In this document: positions 52,709-63,708 of the stretch, piece by piece | How the letters are laid out: every line of letters begins with the position of its first letter | Numbering within the stretch: the first letter of the stretch is position 1 | Assembly (NCBI RefSeq): GCF_003286085.1 | Contig: NW_020825313.1 | Location: 5,084,001 to 5,148,000, forward strand | Origin: Drosophila persimilis | Taxonomy: Eukaryota > Arthropoda > Insecta > Diptera > Drosophilidae | Direction of reading: 5' to 3' | DNA length: 64,000 bases | The notes under the pieces: generated by a model | Told to the model about the DNA's origin: nothing | The model's database searches: none | The model's input: only the letters and a program-made list of their open reading frames with translations | Program-made: the position numbers and the translations under genes

Positions 52709-52901
52709 GGGTTTTCTTAGCCTATTTCTTATTTTAATTGGGGAAAATAAGGATTCATTGTTGTCTTGGTTATAATAATAATAAAAGTAGTAATAAAATG
52801 AGATAATCATTATAATGAAATGAGATAATAAGCCCCCCGGGGCTGTCCCTTCAGGGGATGGTGTTGTGGTAGGGTTTTGTGGAGGCTTATGCCTTCACAC
52901 T
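52037..52901. repeat. Array B unit 3 (865 bp, truncated)
   Basis: Repeats the BEL integrase tail, LTR and first part of the GC-rich region, then is cut at CTTCACACTC/AAATTGG and joined to a jockey-clade LINE. Two substitutions near 52,844 and 52,870 are private. Confidence 0.93.
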
Positions 52902-53464
52902 CAAATTGGAAGGCACAGAGTAACAGTGATTAAGGCAAAGCACAGTAAAGAATTTGTGCAGTGCCAAGATTTTGGACACACGCGAAACTACTGCTACTAC
53001 TACTGGATCAAAATCGTGTGAACTAAGTCTTACTAACAAATCCATATATGCAAACTGCGGCGAATATCACCTATCTAGCTATAAAAGTTGTTCAGTCAGA
53101 ATCGAACTGAGCAAAAAAGCCGACAGCCAGACTACCAGAAGATGAAAAGCCTGCCAGTAGAAAATATAAAAATCACCCAGTCAGATCGCAAGTCAACTCA
53201 AATGCCAATGTGAGGAGTGGGTTCTCCTATGAAGACATAACAAGACCGCGTGCAGATAAAATTATTAACGTGAACACAACACATGATAGCTCCCGGTTGG
53301 TTAATGGTGCTGAAGATCAAAATTTTAGTAGCAAATTGAAAATATTAGAAAAAGCTATAAACGACTTTAATAGTAGAATGGATCAAATGTTCAAACTAAT
53401 ACAGGCTACGATGGAGGCAAACAAAGCCTTCCGTTACCTGGTACAGAAGCTTATTTCAAAATGA
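52902..53464 (+). pseudogene. jockey-clade LINE ORF1 C-terminal part
   Basis: Starts at the junction with Array B. The reading HSKEFVQCQDFGHTRNYC near 52,945-52,990 is a retroviral-type zinc knuckle as in jockey-clade ORF1 proteins; a second Cys-rich piece (CGEYHLSSYKSC) follows near 53,065 in another frame. The last 84-codon frame (53,210-53,464) has a helical KLKILEKAINDFNSRMDQMF segment and stops overlapping the ORF2 start. The N-terminal part is missing. Confidence 0.78.
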
Positions 53465-54621
53465 ACAAGCTTCAATTAATCGGATTATGGAATGCTCGAG
53501 GGCTAGTCAAGAACATTGAAGAACTTGGACTTTTTCTTAATGCTAATAAAATCGATATAATGTTGATAACAGAGACACATATGCGCCCTGGTCTGAGAGC
53601 ATTCGAACCAGGATACGATCGATTAGGATACGCTGATCATCCCAGTGGAACATCGAAAAGTGGCTCTGCTCTGTTTATACGATCGTCCATTGCTCATGCT
53701 CAGAACGAACCTACGTCCAGGATAAATATACAAGTTGCCAGCGTGAGTGTGCCGACTAATGGTGGATGCATCAAGATCTCCTCAATATAGCCTCTCCTCT
53801 TAGCCTGGGGAACAGATTCATCGCAGGCGATGATTTTAACGCAAAGCACCCATGGTGGGGTAACGTCAGATCATGCTGTCGAGGGAAGCGATTGCAAGAG
53901 GCCATCGAGGCCTTGCCACTGGCGAGTCAACTTTCTTCTCATACAAAGCTCGCTTTACACCTTCTGCTCTCGACTTTTTCATTGTCAACGGGATTACGCT
54001 AAATAAGCTGTCAGTCAGAATTAAATATGAGCTCTCCTCGGATCACCTGCCAATTGTAGAATCAGTGCATCATTCACCTCAAATCAAAACTATGAAGCAA
54101 CAAATTCTCCCTCGAGGCTCTTGCGTTGAAGTATTTCAAGCCGAACTAGATAGTAGAATCAACCTCAACACGGAAATAAAAAGCCCCGATGATATAGAAG
54201 ATGCAATCTTAATATTTATGAGAAACGTAATATTGGCTGCATCTTCTGCTGCGCCCGTAAACCAATGTTCACTAAGCCAACGACGACAAGAGAGTATGCC
54301 ATTTCAAATGTCCTTGCCAGCAAGCCCAGTCATATTTCAAGAGGTGATGCAGCAAATTAAGAAGCTGAAGGCCAAAAAAACCCCTTGTGAGGACCTGCTG
54401 GATAATGCTGCTCCTCAACAGCATTCTGAGGATGGGACACTTTCCTACCTGCTGGAAGACGGCGCTAATCTCAATGGTACCTAAGCCAGAAAAACAACAC
54501 AAAGAAGTCGATGGTTACAGACCGATTAGCCTGCTTTCAGCGCTAGGGATGATGGCGGAAATAATGATCCTGAACCGCATCCTGCAGCTTGAACCTGTAA
54601 AGCAAAGAATTCCAAAGTGGC
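53461..54621 (+). pseudogene. jockey-clade LINE ORF2, endonuclease and RT start
   Basis: ATG 53,461 overlaps the ORF1 stop. LIGLWNARGLVKNIEELGLF, LITETHMRPG (Glu of the endonuclease), FIAGDDFNAKHPWWGN near 53,818-53,865, and SSDHLPIVESV near 54,035 mark an APE endonuclease, broken by frameshifts near 53,790 and 53,880. The RT entry PVIFQEVMQQIKKLKAKKTP, PTCWKTALISMVPKPEKQH and YRPISLLSALGMMAE follows. At 54,621 it is interrupted by a BEL insertion inside IPKW; RT motifs A to C are not found. Confidence 0.87.
54617..54621 (+). repeat. target site duplication GTGGC, left copy
   Basis: GTGGC flanks the BEL element on both sides (54,617-54,621 and 60,869-60,873). Five bp is the usual size for BEL/Pao integration. 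Confidence 0.92.
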
Positions 54622-55007
54622 TGTTCGGGCCAGCCGCTGAAGAATAACCTTAACTTTAACATTATTATTGTATGAGCAGAGAGAGCCGCCTATGTTGTAA
54701 AACGTTGACTTTCTGCAGAGTTGCTGCGCTCTCCCGCTGAAGGGGCTCTCCACTTCGGCAACTACTTTGATCTGCTGCCGCCACTTCGGCAGTCACTTTG
54801 ATCTAACGCCGTCGTCTATAGTCTAGTTCTATGCTAACCCCTCTGCGCATTGGTTGCATATCGATCTCGCATAAAGTTTATCTGGCAATAGCAAGCAATC
54901 GGCTTCCGCTAAGCCACCAAGATTAAATACGAATTATAAAGTTTAACCCAAAATCTCTTTTCATTTTTTAAACACATAGGTGCCAAAAAAGCTTGGCATC
55001 TCAAACA
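54622..55007 (+). mobile_element. BEL 5' LTR (386 bp)
   Basis: TGTTCGGGCCAGCC to CATCTCAAACA. It includes two tandem-like CCACTTCGGCA blocks near 54,750 and 54,780 and the 11 bp lost from the 3' LTR. Confidence 0.93.
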
Positions 55008-55026
55008 TTGGTGACCACGACGTGAT
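55008..55026 (+). promoter_or_regulatory. BEL primer binding site
   Basis: TTGGTGACCACGACGTGAT directly follows the 5' LTR. The TGGTGACC start is typical of primer sites in this superfamily. I cannot name the tRNA with confidence. Confidence 0.7.
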
Positions 55027-55343
55027 ATAAAACCATTTCTTAATCGCGTTCCGTTAAAACATTTATTAATTATACAATATTGTGTTGTTGGGTATTTGAA
55101 CTACCAACAAATACATTTGGGTGCACGTTGAAAAACAGTTTAAAGTGCAAATTCAGTGAGAGTTCGGCTGGAATATTTATAGACAAATTCCGGTACTTTA
55201 AGCGTCGAATCTCTCATTCTCTGCGCAGCTGCAGCCGCGGTTCTTGACTTTTCGTGTCTTGCATTCTCGCTCTCGCGTCTATACATCGTCGCTTAAGCGG
55301 TATTTCATTTTCCGTTGTTGTGTCGAATTGCACAACGGTTAGC

Positions 55344-56924
55344 ATGGACAACGATCCGAATACAGGCGCGGGCGGAAATATTGTGGTGGCTGATTCCAGA
55401 CTGAGTCTGTATAATCGTAAAAGTCAGTCATTATATGATCGATTGCACAGGCTTGGCGAATCCTTCGCGGGGAATAAAATCGATAAGCTGACCGCCGCGG
55501 AAGTCGAGGTGCGCCTTGATATGTTGGCAGAAATTCGAGAGGCATTTAATAAGGCCCATAATGAATTGGAGGCTCTCGATCAAAACGAGATTGGGAGTGA
55601 GCTGCGCGAAATCTTCGATACTCTTTTCATATCGTTGAAAGCAGAGTTGCTGGCTGCTGTTGAAGTAAGCCAGTCACACGCCGCTGCCCATTCTACGACT
55701 CTGCCAAGCCATTCCGGACATAGTACCATCATCATGGCTCACAAGCAGCGACTTCCTGAGCTGAAGGTGCCTAAGTTTTCTGGTGGATACGTCGAGTTCT
55801 CGGATTTTATGGCAATGTTCAAATCGGTGATTGAAGCGGATGCGGATCTCAGTGACATCGAGAAATTCCAGCACCTTCGCTCTTGCCTCGCTGATGCGGC
55901 TTTGGATTCGGTTCGATCGTTGGAGCTCTCCAGTGCCAATTATCGTGCGGCTCTGGATATACTTAATAAACGCTTTAATAACAAAAGACTTGTGTTCCAG
56001 GCACACATCAAGAAGATTCTTGGGCTAAAGAGGGTAGACTCGCCTTCTGCTAAAAGGCCTCGGGAGTTTTCGGATGCAGTCAATTTACACATGCGAGCGT
56101 TGCAGACATTGGGAACTGCTGAGGAGATTTCAGGATTCATGGTCATCAACATGCTGCTGCAGAAGTTGGATTCGAAAACGCAAACCAAATGGGAGGAGCA
56201 TACATCGTCGGATGCTATACCTACCGCAGAAGAATTCTTCGAATTCTTGCAGCAACGCTGCCAGAAAATGGAGCGATTGGAATATGCTACAGCGACACAC
56301 GCTAGTAGCGATCAGGTGGGAAAAAACCATTCCTATACTCAGGTTAAGAAAACGTTTGTAGCTTCCAACTCTTCCGCCGACCCGTCTGTATGCATCTTTT
56401 ACCACTCAGCGGGCCATGGAATATACTCGTGCAAGATATTCGGAAATCTCTCACCGTTGCTACGCCACAAAGAAGTGAAGAAGCTTTCCCTATGCTTCAA
56501 TTGCCTTAAACCGGGGCACCGGACCCGCGCATGCAATAGTGGAAAATGTCGTGTATGCGGCGGTAGGCATCATAGTTTGTTGCACTTCGATAGTATACAG
56601 CCCACAACACAAGGCTGCCCAGGTATCACTCCTCCCGATCTGGCCGTTCAACCGGACACTCTTTCCGTTGCTCAAAATTCTGCTAGCAGCTCGTCTCTAC
56701 CTTCGTCTACCTCTCTTGCTGCCCAAGGTCTTCACTCTGATGTCGTGCTTCTGGCTACAGCCGTGGTTCTCGTGAAGAATCGGTCTGGCGTTTTAGTTCC
56801 TTGTCTTGCCATCTTAGATTCAGGATCGCAGCTGCATCTCGTCACATCCAGGTTCGCCCAGCAGCTTCAGCTGAGGAGAACTCAATCGTCTGCAATCGCT
56901 GGCCGATATCAGCGTTTCTACTGA
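55344..56924 (+). pseudogene. BEL/Pao gag and protease, first frame
   Basis: ATG at 55,344 (MDNDPNTGAGGNIV) is preferred over earlier in-frame codons, which lie in leader sequence. About 526 codons: helical N-terminus, Gag core (LPELKVPKFSGGYVEFSDFM near residue 137; AALDSVRSLELSSANYRAAL), two zinc knuckles (CFNCLKPGHRTRAC and CRVCGGRHHSLLHF, near residues 383-420), and the protease start AILDSGSQLHLVTSRFAQQL near residue 490. A frameshift at about 56,890-56,905 ends the frame. Homologous to the gag in Array A units. Confidence 0.92.
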
Positions 56925-58413
56925 GGGATCCACCATAAGCATTTGTATGCATACTCGCACCTCTGCTTACACAACTACGCTTACTGCTCTCATCGCCCCC
57001 ACGATTACCGATTCTCAACCAAGTATGACAGTAAATGTATCCGATTGGCGTATTCCATCTAACATTCAGCTCGCTGATCCTGCATTTTTCAATCCTCAAC
57101 GGGTTGATCTTCTCATTGGTGCGAGCGTTTTTTATGATCTCCTCTGCGTAGGGCAAATCAAACTCACCGATGGACTGCTTCTTCTGCAGAAGACCCGGCT
57201 TGGGTGGATCGTATCTGGCGGTGGACAGAAGGTATCAAGCTCGGCGCTTATGGCCACGCACAATTGTCCAGATTCGATAGCTGAGATGGAAGCAAGGTTG
57301 GATAAAACTATTCGTATGTTTTGGGAAGTCGAGAATTGTGTGGAGGCTGGGTTGAATACCAAAGAAGAAGACGATTGTGAAGCACATTTCGTAAGCCAGC
57401 TTTCACGGTTGCCATCCGGGGAGTATGCAGTTCGTCTGCCGCTAAATAACAATACTGATCGTTTAGGAGAATCTTATGCTCAGGCTTATCGACGGTTCAT
57501 CAGTCTGGAGCGAAAACTGGAGCGTAATCCTACACTCAAGGAGCGGTATTCCGCCTTTATGAGGGAGTACATTGATTTGCATCATATGCACCAAGTCAAC
57601 CCTGATTCCCGTAGTCTCTGCAAATATTTCTTGCCTCATCACTGTGTCCTAAAGGAGGACAGTACGACGACAAAACTCCGTGTCGTTTTCGATGGATCCG
57701 CAGCTACATCTACTGGATATTCTCTAAATGATGTGATGATGACAGGCCCTGTTATTCAGCCTGCATTGTTTAACATATTGATTCGCTTTCGAACATATCC
57801 AGTCGCTCTCACTGGGCACATTTGTAAAATGTACCGCTGCGTACGAGTGTCTCCACCCGACAATTTGTATCAGTGCATCCTATGGCGAGATTCCATCGAG
57901 TCCGAGGTTCAAGTCTACACATTAGACACCGTCACATACGGGACGAGGGCTGCATCATTTTTAGCGGTCCGCGCAATGCACCAGCTGGCCATCGACGAGG
58001 GTGAATCCTACCCTCTTGGCTCAGCTGCTCTGCGGCAGGAGTTTTACGTGGATGACCTTATTTCGGGCGGTAATTCGGTCGCACAGGTCATGGACAAGAT
58101 GCACCAAACATCAGCTTTACTGTCCCGTGGTAACTTTAGACTTAGGAAATGGTGCTCCAGTCACCAGGAAGTACTTGAGGGAACCCCTGAAGATGACATA
58201 GAGAAGTTCCTAAAGTTTAATGATGGAAGCGACATAGCCAAAACTCTCGGCTTAGCGTGGGACCCTGCTTCGGATCAGCTGCTTTTTGCCTTGTCCGCAC
58301 TGGATACAACCTCAAAGCCATCAAAGCGGTCGGTTTTATCTATGATTGCGCGGTTCTACGACCCTCTTGGGTTGATAAATCCATTCATTGTCAGGTGCAA
58401 AATCTTCCTTTAG
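56925..58413 (+). pseudogene. BEL/Pao protease end and reverse transcriptase
   Basis: ISVSTEGSTISICM continues the protease, then the connector (IQLADPAFFNPQRVDLLIGA, TRLGWIVSGG) and RT: FLPHHCVLKEDSTTTKLRVV, YSLNDVMMTGPVIQ, YQCILWRDS, TYGTRAASFLAVRAM. Motif C is intact (FYVDD, with YVDD at 58,045-58,056), but motif A reads LTGHICKMYRC, with CAC (His) at 57,817-57,819 where related copies have GAC (Asp). This loss would abolish polymerisation. A TAG at 58,411-58,413 ends it. Confidence 0.92.
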
Positions 58414-59660
58414 CAGCTTTGGAGAGAAAATTTGGATTGGGATGAAAGCCTACCCTTAGCGTTGCATTCAACTTGGATGGACTTGAGAAATAGTTTGGTT
58501 CTTCGTTCTAGTGTGGCTACAGAAGTTCACGGATTCTGTGATGCCAGCTTAGAAGCATATGGCGCTTGCGTGTATGTCGTGTCCAGGGAAGCCCAGTCTT
58601 CGAGCCACGTTTTGTGCTCAAAGTCGCGAGTGGCGCCGCTAAAGACTATATCGATTCCTAAGCTGGAATTAAGTGGAGCCCATTTGCTTGCGAAAATCAT
58701 GCAGAATGTAAAGGACATGGGAATCTTTACAGGTCGGTTCTATTGCTGGTCGGATTCGTCAACAGCATTATCTTGGATTAGGGACGAGCCAGCTAAATTT
58801 CAAGTTTTCGTGGCAAATCGAGTGGCATCAATTCAGGAGTTGACGGCAGCCATGGAATGGCGCTATGTTCCCACATCTTTAAATCCTGCTGATATTCTCT
58901 CGAGAGGCTCGCTTCCCAGCCATCTTATCCAGTCAGAGCTATGGTTTCACGGCCCATCCTTTTTTCTAGGCTCCAAGGATAAGTGGCCTGTATCTCCATC
59001 TAAAAACATAGAAACTTTGGAGCTTCGCAAGAGAGGATTGCTAATCACGTCTCCACATGCCGATCTCACAACCGGATGCAAATTTGCGAATTCATTCTTT
59101 CGCATGCAGCGCACATTCGCCTACATGCATAAATTTATACATCGTCTTAGGCATCCAGGACTCACCGTTTCTGATATTCGGCAAGGAACGTATCTTCTAA
59201 TGCGACACATTCAGCTGGCAAATTTGTGGATGGACATAAAGGAGATTCGGCGCAATGGTCAAGTCATGAAATCCAGTTCTATTAGTTCGCTCAACCCGTT
59301 CATCGATCATTCTGGACTACTTAAAGTTGGAGGTCGTCTTGGCAACTCATCGCTAGGATTTGACGCTCAGCACCCGCTCATTCTGCCAAAGGGACATTCC
59401 ATTACCTTTGCGCTGATAAGATATTATCATGAAAGAAACCTCCATGCCGGACCTCGCGCCTTGCTATCCAAAATTCGGCTGGAATATTGTCCCATTGGAG
59501 GTGTTAAAGCAGTGTCAAGGGTCGTCAGCAGATGTGTGAGATGCTTCAGGACTAGGCCGCGCATGGTCGAACACATCATGGGAGACCTACCTAAGGAACG
59601 TTTGGAAGGATCTCGAGCTTTTGAAGTCACTGGAGTAGATTACTGTGCTTCACTTCTAAG
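58414..59660 (+). pseudogene. BEL/Pao RNase H and integrase N-terminal domain
   Basis: Same frame as the RT beyond the single stop. RNase H: VHGFCDASLEAYGACVYVV, IPKLELSGAHLLAKIM, FYCWSDSSTALSWI and YVPTSLNPADILSRG. Integrase zinc domain: HERNLHAGPRALLSKIRLEY and CVRCFRTRPRM (59,430-59,570), then FEVTGVDYCAS with the first catalytic Asp. A deletion near 59,650 removes roughly 30 codons and shifts the frame. Confidence 0.92.
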
Positions 59661-60480
59661 GCTATACACATGGAGCTCGTAAAGGATTTGACCACCGCAT
59701 CGTTTCTAGGCGCACTAAAGCGTTTTACTTCCACTCGAGGAAGGCCAAGTCATATTTGGTCGGACAATGCGACAAACTTCGTTGGGGCCAAGAACGAGCT
59801 TCTGGAGATAAAGAAGCTTTGTCTGAGCGAACCGCATATGAAGGAGGTCCACGAATCCTGCTTGGCTGACTCGATCGACTGGCGTTTCATCCCACCTCGC
59901 TCTCCGCATTTTGGCGGGTTGTGGGAAGCGGCCGTGAAGACCGCAAAATATCACCTGTACCGCTCAGTTGGACCATCTGTGCTTAGCTTCGACGAGCTGC
60001 GCACTCTGATCTGTCAGATCACTGCAATTGTTAACTCTCGCCGTTTGCTCTCGCTTTCAGAAAATCCTGATGATTTAGACGTTCTGACTCCTGCTCATCT
60101 GCTTTTAGGCGGCCCCCATGAGCAAATCCTCGAGCCTGACCTAACGAAGCTGAACTACAATCGTCTGGATGGCTGGCAGCGGGTCACCCAACTACAACAA
60201 ACATTTTGGAGCCGTTGGCGCGAAGAGTATCTCACTCTTTTGCAAGAGCGCGTGAAGTGGCGTACCCCCGCGCAAAACATCTGCAAGAACGACCTCGTTC
60301 TGGTGAAGGACGAAAATCTTCCTCCAATGCGTTGGCCACTGGCTAGAGTGGTCGATGTCGTTTTGGGCAAGGACGGCGTGTCGCGTCGCTGACCTGAAGA
60401 CATCCTCAGGAAACATCAGGAGGGCCGTCACTCGGCTATGTTTGCTGCCCCTTAAGGAATCTGTTGAGAGACTAGCTCCC
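59655..60480 (+). pseudogene. BEL/Pao integrase core and C-terminus
   Basis: SKAIHMELVKDLTTASFLGA resumes after the deletion. WSDNATNFVGAKNEL (second Asp) near 59,757 and PRSPHFGGLWEAAVKTAKYH (Glu) near 59,895 are intact. The C-terminal domain reads NDLVLVKDENLPPMRWPLAR. A small deletion near 60,380 shifts the last 30 codons, which in the original frame would run into the 3' LTR. Confidence 0.92.
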
Positions 60481-60483
60481 AAC

Positions 60484-60493
60484 GGGGGGAGTA
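60484..60493 (+). promoter_or_regulatory. BEL polypurine tract
   Basis: GGGGGGAGTA, about 10 bp, lies directly before the 3' LTR, the position of the plus-strand primer. Confidence 0.75.
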
Positions 60494-60868
60494 TGTTCGG
60501 GCCAGCCGCTGAAGAATAACCGTAACTTTAACATTATTATTGTATGAGCAGAGAGAGCTGCCTATGTTGTAAAACGTTGATTTTCTGCAGAGCTGCTGCG
60601 CTCTCCCGCTGAAGGGGCTCTCCACTTCGGCAACTACTTTGATCTGCTGCCGCCACTTCGGCAGTCACGCCGTCGTCTATAGTTTAGTTCTATGCTAACC
60701 CCTCTGCGCATTGGTTGCATATCGATCTCGCATAAAGTTTATCTGGCAATAGCAAGCAATCGGCTTCCGCTAAGCCACCAAGATTAAATATGAATTATAA
60801 AGTTTACCCCAAAATCTCTTTTCATTTTTGAAACACATAGGTGCCAAAAAAGCTTGGCATCTCAAACA
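60494..60868 (+). mobile_element. BEL 3' LTR (375 bp)
   Basis: TGTTCGGGCC to CTCAAACA, aligned to the 5' LTR with 8 substitutions and an 11 bp deletion near 60,667. Confidence 0.93.
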
Positions 60869-60903
60869 GTGGCAGTTTGTTTTTTTTTTAATAAACAGTG
60901 CAA
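60869..60903 (+). other. target duplication, LINE stub and junction
   Basis: GTGGC (60,869-60,873) is the right TSD copy. The next AGTTTG completes the LINE codons for W-Q-F after I-P-K, matching the jockey-clade IPxxQFGFR motif, so the LINE resumes for a few bases. A T10 run follows, then another BEL-type element. Confidence 0.7.
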
Positions 60904-61895
60904 ATGGCACCTAGAAAGGGTAAAGATGCGGAAGTGCTCATTTGTCGAACGGCGTTAATGAATTCCTTTGTCCGTAACAAGGGCTATATCGGAAAAAATA
61001 GCGACTCCATGACGGCTGCGGAGCTGGAAGCCAGGTTTAGACAGTTCTGTAAGGGTTTACGGAATGGACCAGCTGGTACAATACCTTTGCTACTCTAATA
61101 GAATTAGACACTGAATTTAATGAGTTTTCTAAATTTATTCATTTGAGATCGTCATCAGGAGTTGGACCGTTAAGTACGTTAAGTACAGGGCCTAATTATC
61201 GCAAGGCACTACAATTATTGAAAAATCGCTATGAAAATAAGGCAATTATTCTGCAATCATATGTACAGGAGCTATTTAACTTAAAGCGGCCAAAAAGACC
61301 CGATTCAGAGGGACTGAGAGTATTGGTAGACAATGTGAATTCCCAATTAGTAGCTCTCAAGTCGTTAAGCGACGATAAGGAGATTCTGTATGCAGTAATT
61401 TTCCATCTAATTCGTACAAAGCTTGATGAAGATACAATGGATAGGTGGGAAGTTGAGTGGGATTGCAAGAAGTTACCGTCGTGGTCATTGCTATCGCAGT
61501 TTCTAGTAAACAGAGGAATCAATATGTCAAATAGGGAAGTTCGACGAGGCAATGGGGCCCGACCCAGTGGTAGAGGTGTGATTAAAAATGCAACCTTAGT
61601 TGCAACAATAGGCAGCAATGGCTGCTATGTTTGTCCTGGGACCCATAGATTGAAAGGGTGTCAAAAGTTTAAAGAACTATCACCAGTACAACGTTACCAA
61701 GAGGCGAAGAAGGATTCGCTATGCCTGATTTGTTGTAGTAAGCGACATACAACTAGGAACTGTAATGGTCCGCGTTGTAAGATTTGCCGCAAGCCGCACC
61801 AAGAACTTCTGCATCGAGAGATACCCCTTGTTGTCAATGAGCCAGGGCTCAAAGGCAGGAGTTGCAGGAGCCAAGGTCACTGCATAGCTGCATAG
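60904..61895 (+). pseudogene. second BEL/Pao-type gag (no LTR found)
   Basis: MAPRKGKDAEVLICRTALMN begins the N-terminal domain; a frameshift near 61,055 leads to TSWYNTFATLIELDTEFNEF. The core (PNYRKALQLLKNRYENKAII, QSYVQELFNLKRP) and linker follow in a clean frame to 61,895, with CYVCPGTHRLKGC near 61,625 and CNGPRCKICRKPHQELLH near 61,760. A stretch between 61,090 and 61,150 is shortened. More distant from the 54.6 kb element than Array A gag is. Confidence 0.88.
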
Positions 61896-62201
61896 TATAG
61901 ATCATCCACTAACATTCTTGAGACCGCTGTAGTTCAAATCAAGGCTATATACGGAGGATATCGCAATTGCAGGTGCGTGTTAGATACAGGTAGTCAATTA
62001 AATTTTCTGACGGCTAGGATAGTCTCGGGTCTGGGCCTAGAAATGCGCGACTCAGTCATACAACTCAGTGGAATTGGCAATGCAACATCTCAAGTTATGG
62101 GATATGTGCAAGCGACTTTTAAATCAAGAGTCACTAGATATATGACTACCGATAACTTTTGTGTGCTGAAGGAACTAACGCAGTATAACCCAACAAGCTG
62201 A
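61896..62201 (+). pseudogene. second BEL/Pao-type protease
   Basis: After a stop near 61,895 and a shift, CVLDTGSQLNFLTARIVSGL near 61,972 has the D-T-G active site. VIQLSGIGNATSQVMGYVQA follows. The stop at 62,199 precedes the connector. Confidence 0.85.
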
Positions 62202-63470
62202 AAAATTTGTCCGGAGTGGCTGCCACCCAAGGGAGTTACGCTGGCCGACCCTACATTTCAGTCTGGAGAAGATATTGACATGTTAATGGGAGTCGCCTTG
62301 TTTGTCAAGCTTATTGTAGCAGGGCAAATAAAACTAGGAGCACACCTTCCATGGCTTCAAAAGTCTCTGTTAGGCTGGGTCGTCACAAAATCATCTAGAG
62401 TTGCACTGTTAGCAGGTGACATTGAACGGAAGGTTTCGAAAAATGATCAGCAAGTGCTCGTACAAAGGTTTTGGAAGTGTGAAGAAGTCCCTGAAACAGT
62501 AGATAAGTTAAATGAGAAAGAAAAACAGTGCGAAGATTGTGTTTTTTTGCATGTTAAGCAGGAGGCCTCAGGACATTTAGTGGTAGCTCTGCCCTTCAAG
62601 AATCCCAAATTTGAGTTAGGGGAAATATATCAAATCCCACTTAGCATGTTCCTGAATTTAAAGAAAAGGTTAAATCGTAACCAAGCGCTGCAGGAACAAT
62701 ATGTTAAATTTATTGAAATTTAAATTTTATTAAATTTATTTAGGGAATTTAGAGGCGATAGAATCCGCCGGTCAAGAAAAGGTCGAATACTTCATGCCAC
62801 ACCATCGGGTTATTCGCCCAGAGAGTTTGACGACCAAATTACGAGTCGTATTTGATGCCTCATGTAGGTCTAGTAATGGCAGGTCACGGAACGACGCAAC
62901 CTTGATTGGTCCAACGTTGTAGCCAGACCTGATCGAGGCATAGACCATGTTCCGTTTCTATAGATACGCCCTTACGGCCGACATAAAGAAAATGTATCGG
63001 CAAATATTGGTGGCGGAACCACATAGAAACTATCAATGCATTCTATGGCGATGCAACGTTTCGGATCCTATCCAGGTGCTGCGCCTAAACACGGTCACTT
63101 ATGAAACAAATTCTGCGCCGTTCCTGGCAGTACGTTGCCTTGATTACCTTGCCGAAGCGAAGCGGTGAAGCGAAGTTTCTATATGAATGATATGCTGTGT
63201 GGAGCGGAATCAGAAGAGGACCTGACGAGGTCGAAAGAACAAGTGACCGAATTATTAGGGTTAGGAAAGTTCAAGCTGCAAAAATGGCGCAGCAATTATC
63301 AAAGAATGGACAACCACACCAGCCTAGAGCCTTTGATGCTAAAAACAGAGGACGCAGCTAACACTTTGGGGATATATTGGTCAAGTTTACAGGACAAATT
63401 CCAATTCTTCTTTAACAGCAAGGTGTCCTCAATTGCAACGAAGCGATCAGTGCTGTCCGAATCAGCTTAG
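62202..63470 (+). pseudogene. second BEL/Pao-type reverse transcriptase
   Basis: Connector: WLPPKGVTLADPTFQSGEDI, LGAHLPWLQKSLLGWVV. RT: MPHHRVIRPESLTTKLRVVF near 62,795, ALTADIKKMYRQI near 62,968 with motif-A Asp kept, YQCILWRCN. Motif C reads FYMNDMLCGAES (63,177-63,212), with Asn in place of the first Asp of the YxDD box. Frame changes near 62,722, 62,830, 62,940 and 63,168. Confidence 0.88.
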
Positions 63471-63708
63471 GTGTTTCGTTAGGGTTCTTGAGTCCCTTGC
63501 TAATCTTGGGCAAGAACTTTGGCTTCTAAACCAGGATTGGGACGATTTGTTACCAGCGAGCTACGCAACTCAATGGCTTCGATATAGAGAAGAATTGAAA
63601 CTTATTGACCAATTTTCAATTCCGCTTTCCTCAATTCCGATTACGGCCGACCTATGCACTGTGAGGAAATGTATTCCCTCAAGCAAGGGGGGTCGGTTTA
63701 AGGGCTAG
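63471..63708 (+). pseudogene. second BEL/Pao-type RT/RNase H connection
   Basis: Frame LGQELWLLNQDWDDLLPASY, then LRYREELKLIDQFSIPLSSI, is the segment between RT and RNase H of BEL elements. Some 60 bp before it are shortened. It ends at 63,705 in non-matching sequence; RNase H and integrase are absent. Confidence 0.8.

Larger units (their letters stand above)
54622..60868 (+). mobile_element. BEL/Pao LTR retrotransposon, structurally complete, coding-dead
   Basis: 6,247 bp with two LTRs, primer site, gag, protease, RT, RNase H, integrase, polypurine tract and 5 bp TSD. The LTRs differ at 8 aligned positions plus one 11 bp deletion (counted by eye), so insertion is young relative to the surroundings. 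Yet gag-pol has two frameshifts, a stop, an integrase deletion and a lost RT Asp; it may have been copied by enzymes of a related active element. Confidence 0.93.

Noticed and set aside
52902-54621. Telomeric HeT-A/TART-type element
   Set aside because: The zinc knuckle and endonuclease fit the jockey clade, which includes the telomeric elements, but there is no head-to-tail telomeric array or long 3' untranslated region, so a general jockey-clade label is safer.
55254-55343. An earlier start for the BEL gag frame
   Set aside because: The extra residues lie in the leader; the first ATG with Gag-like sequence is at 55,344.
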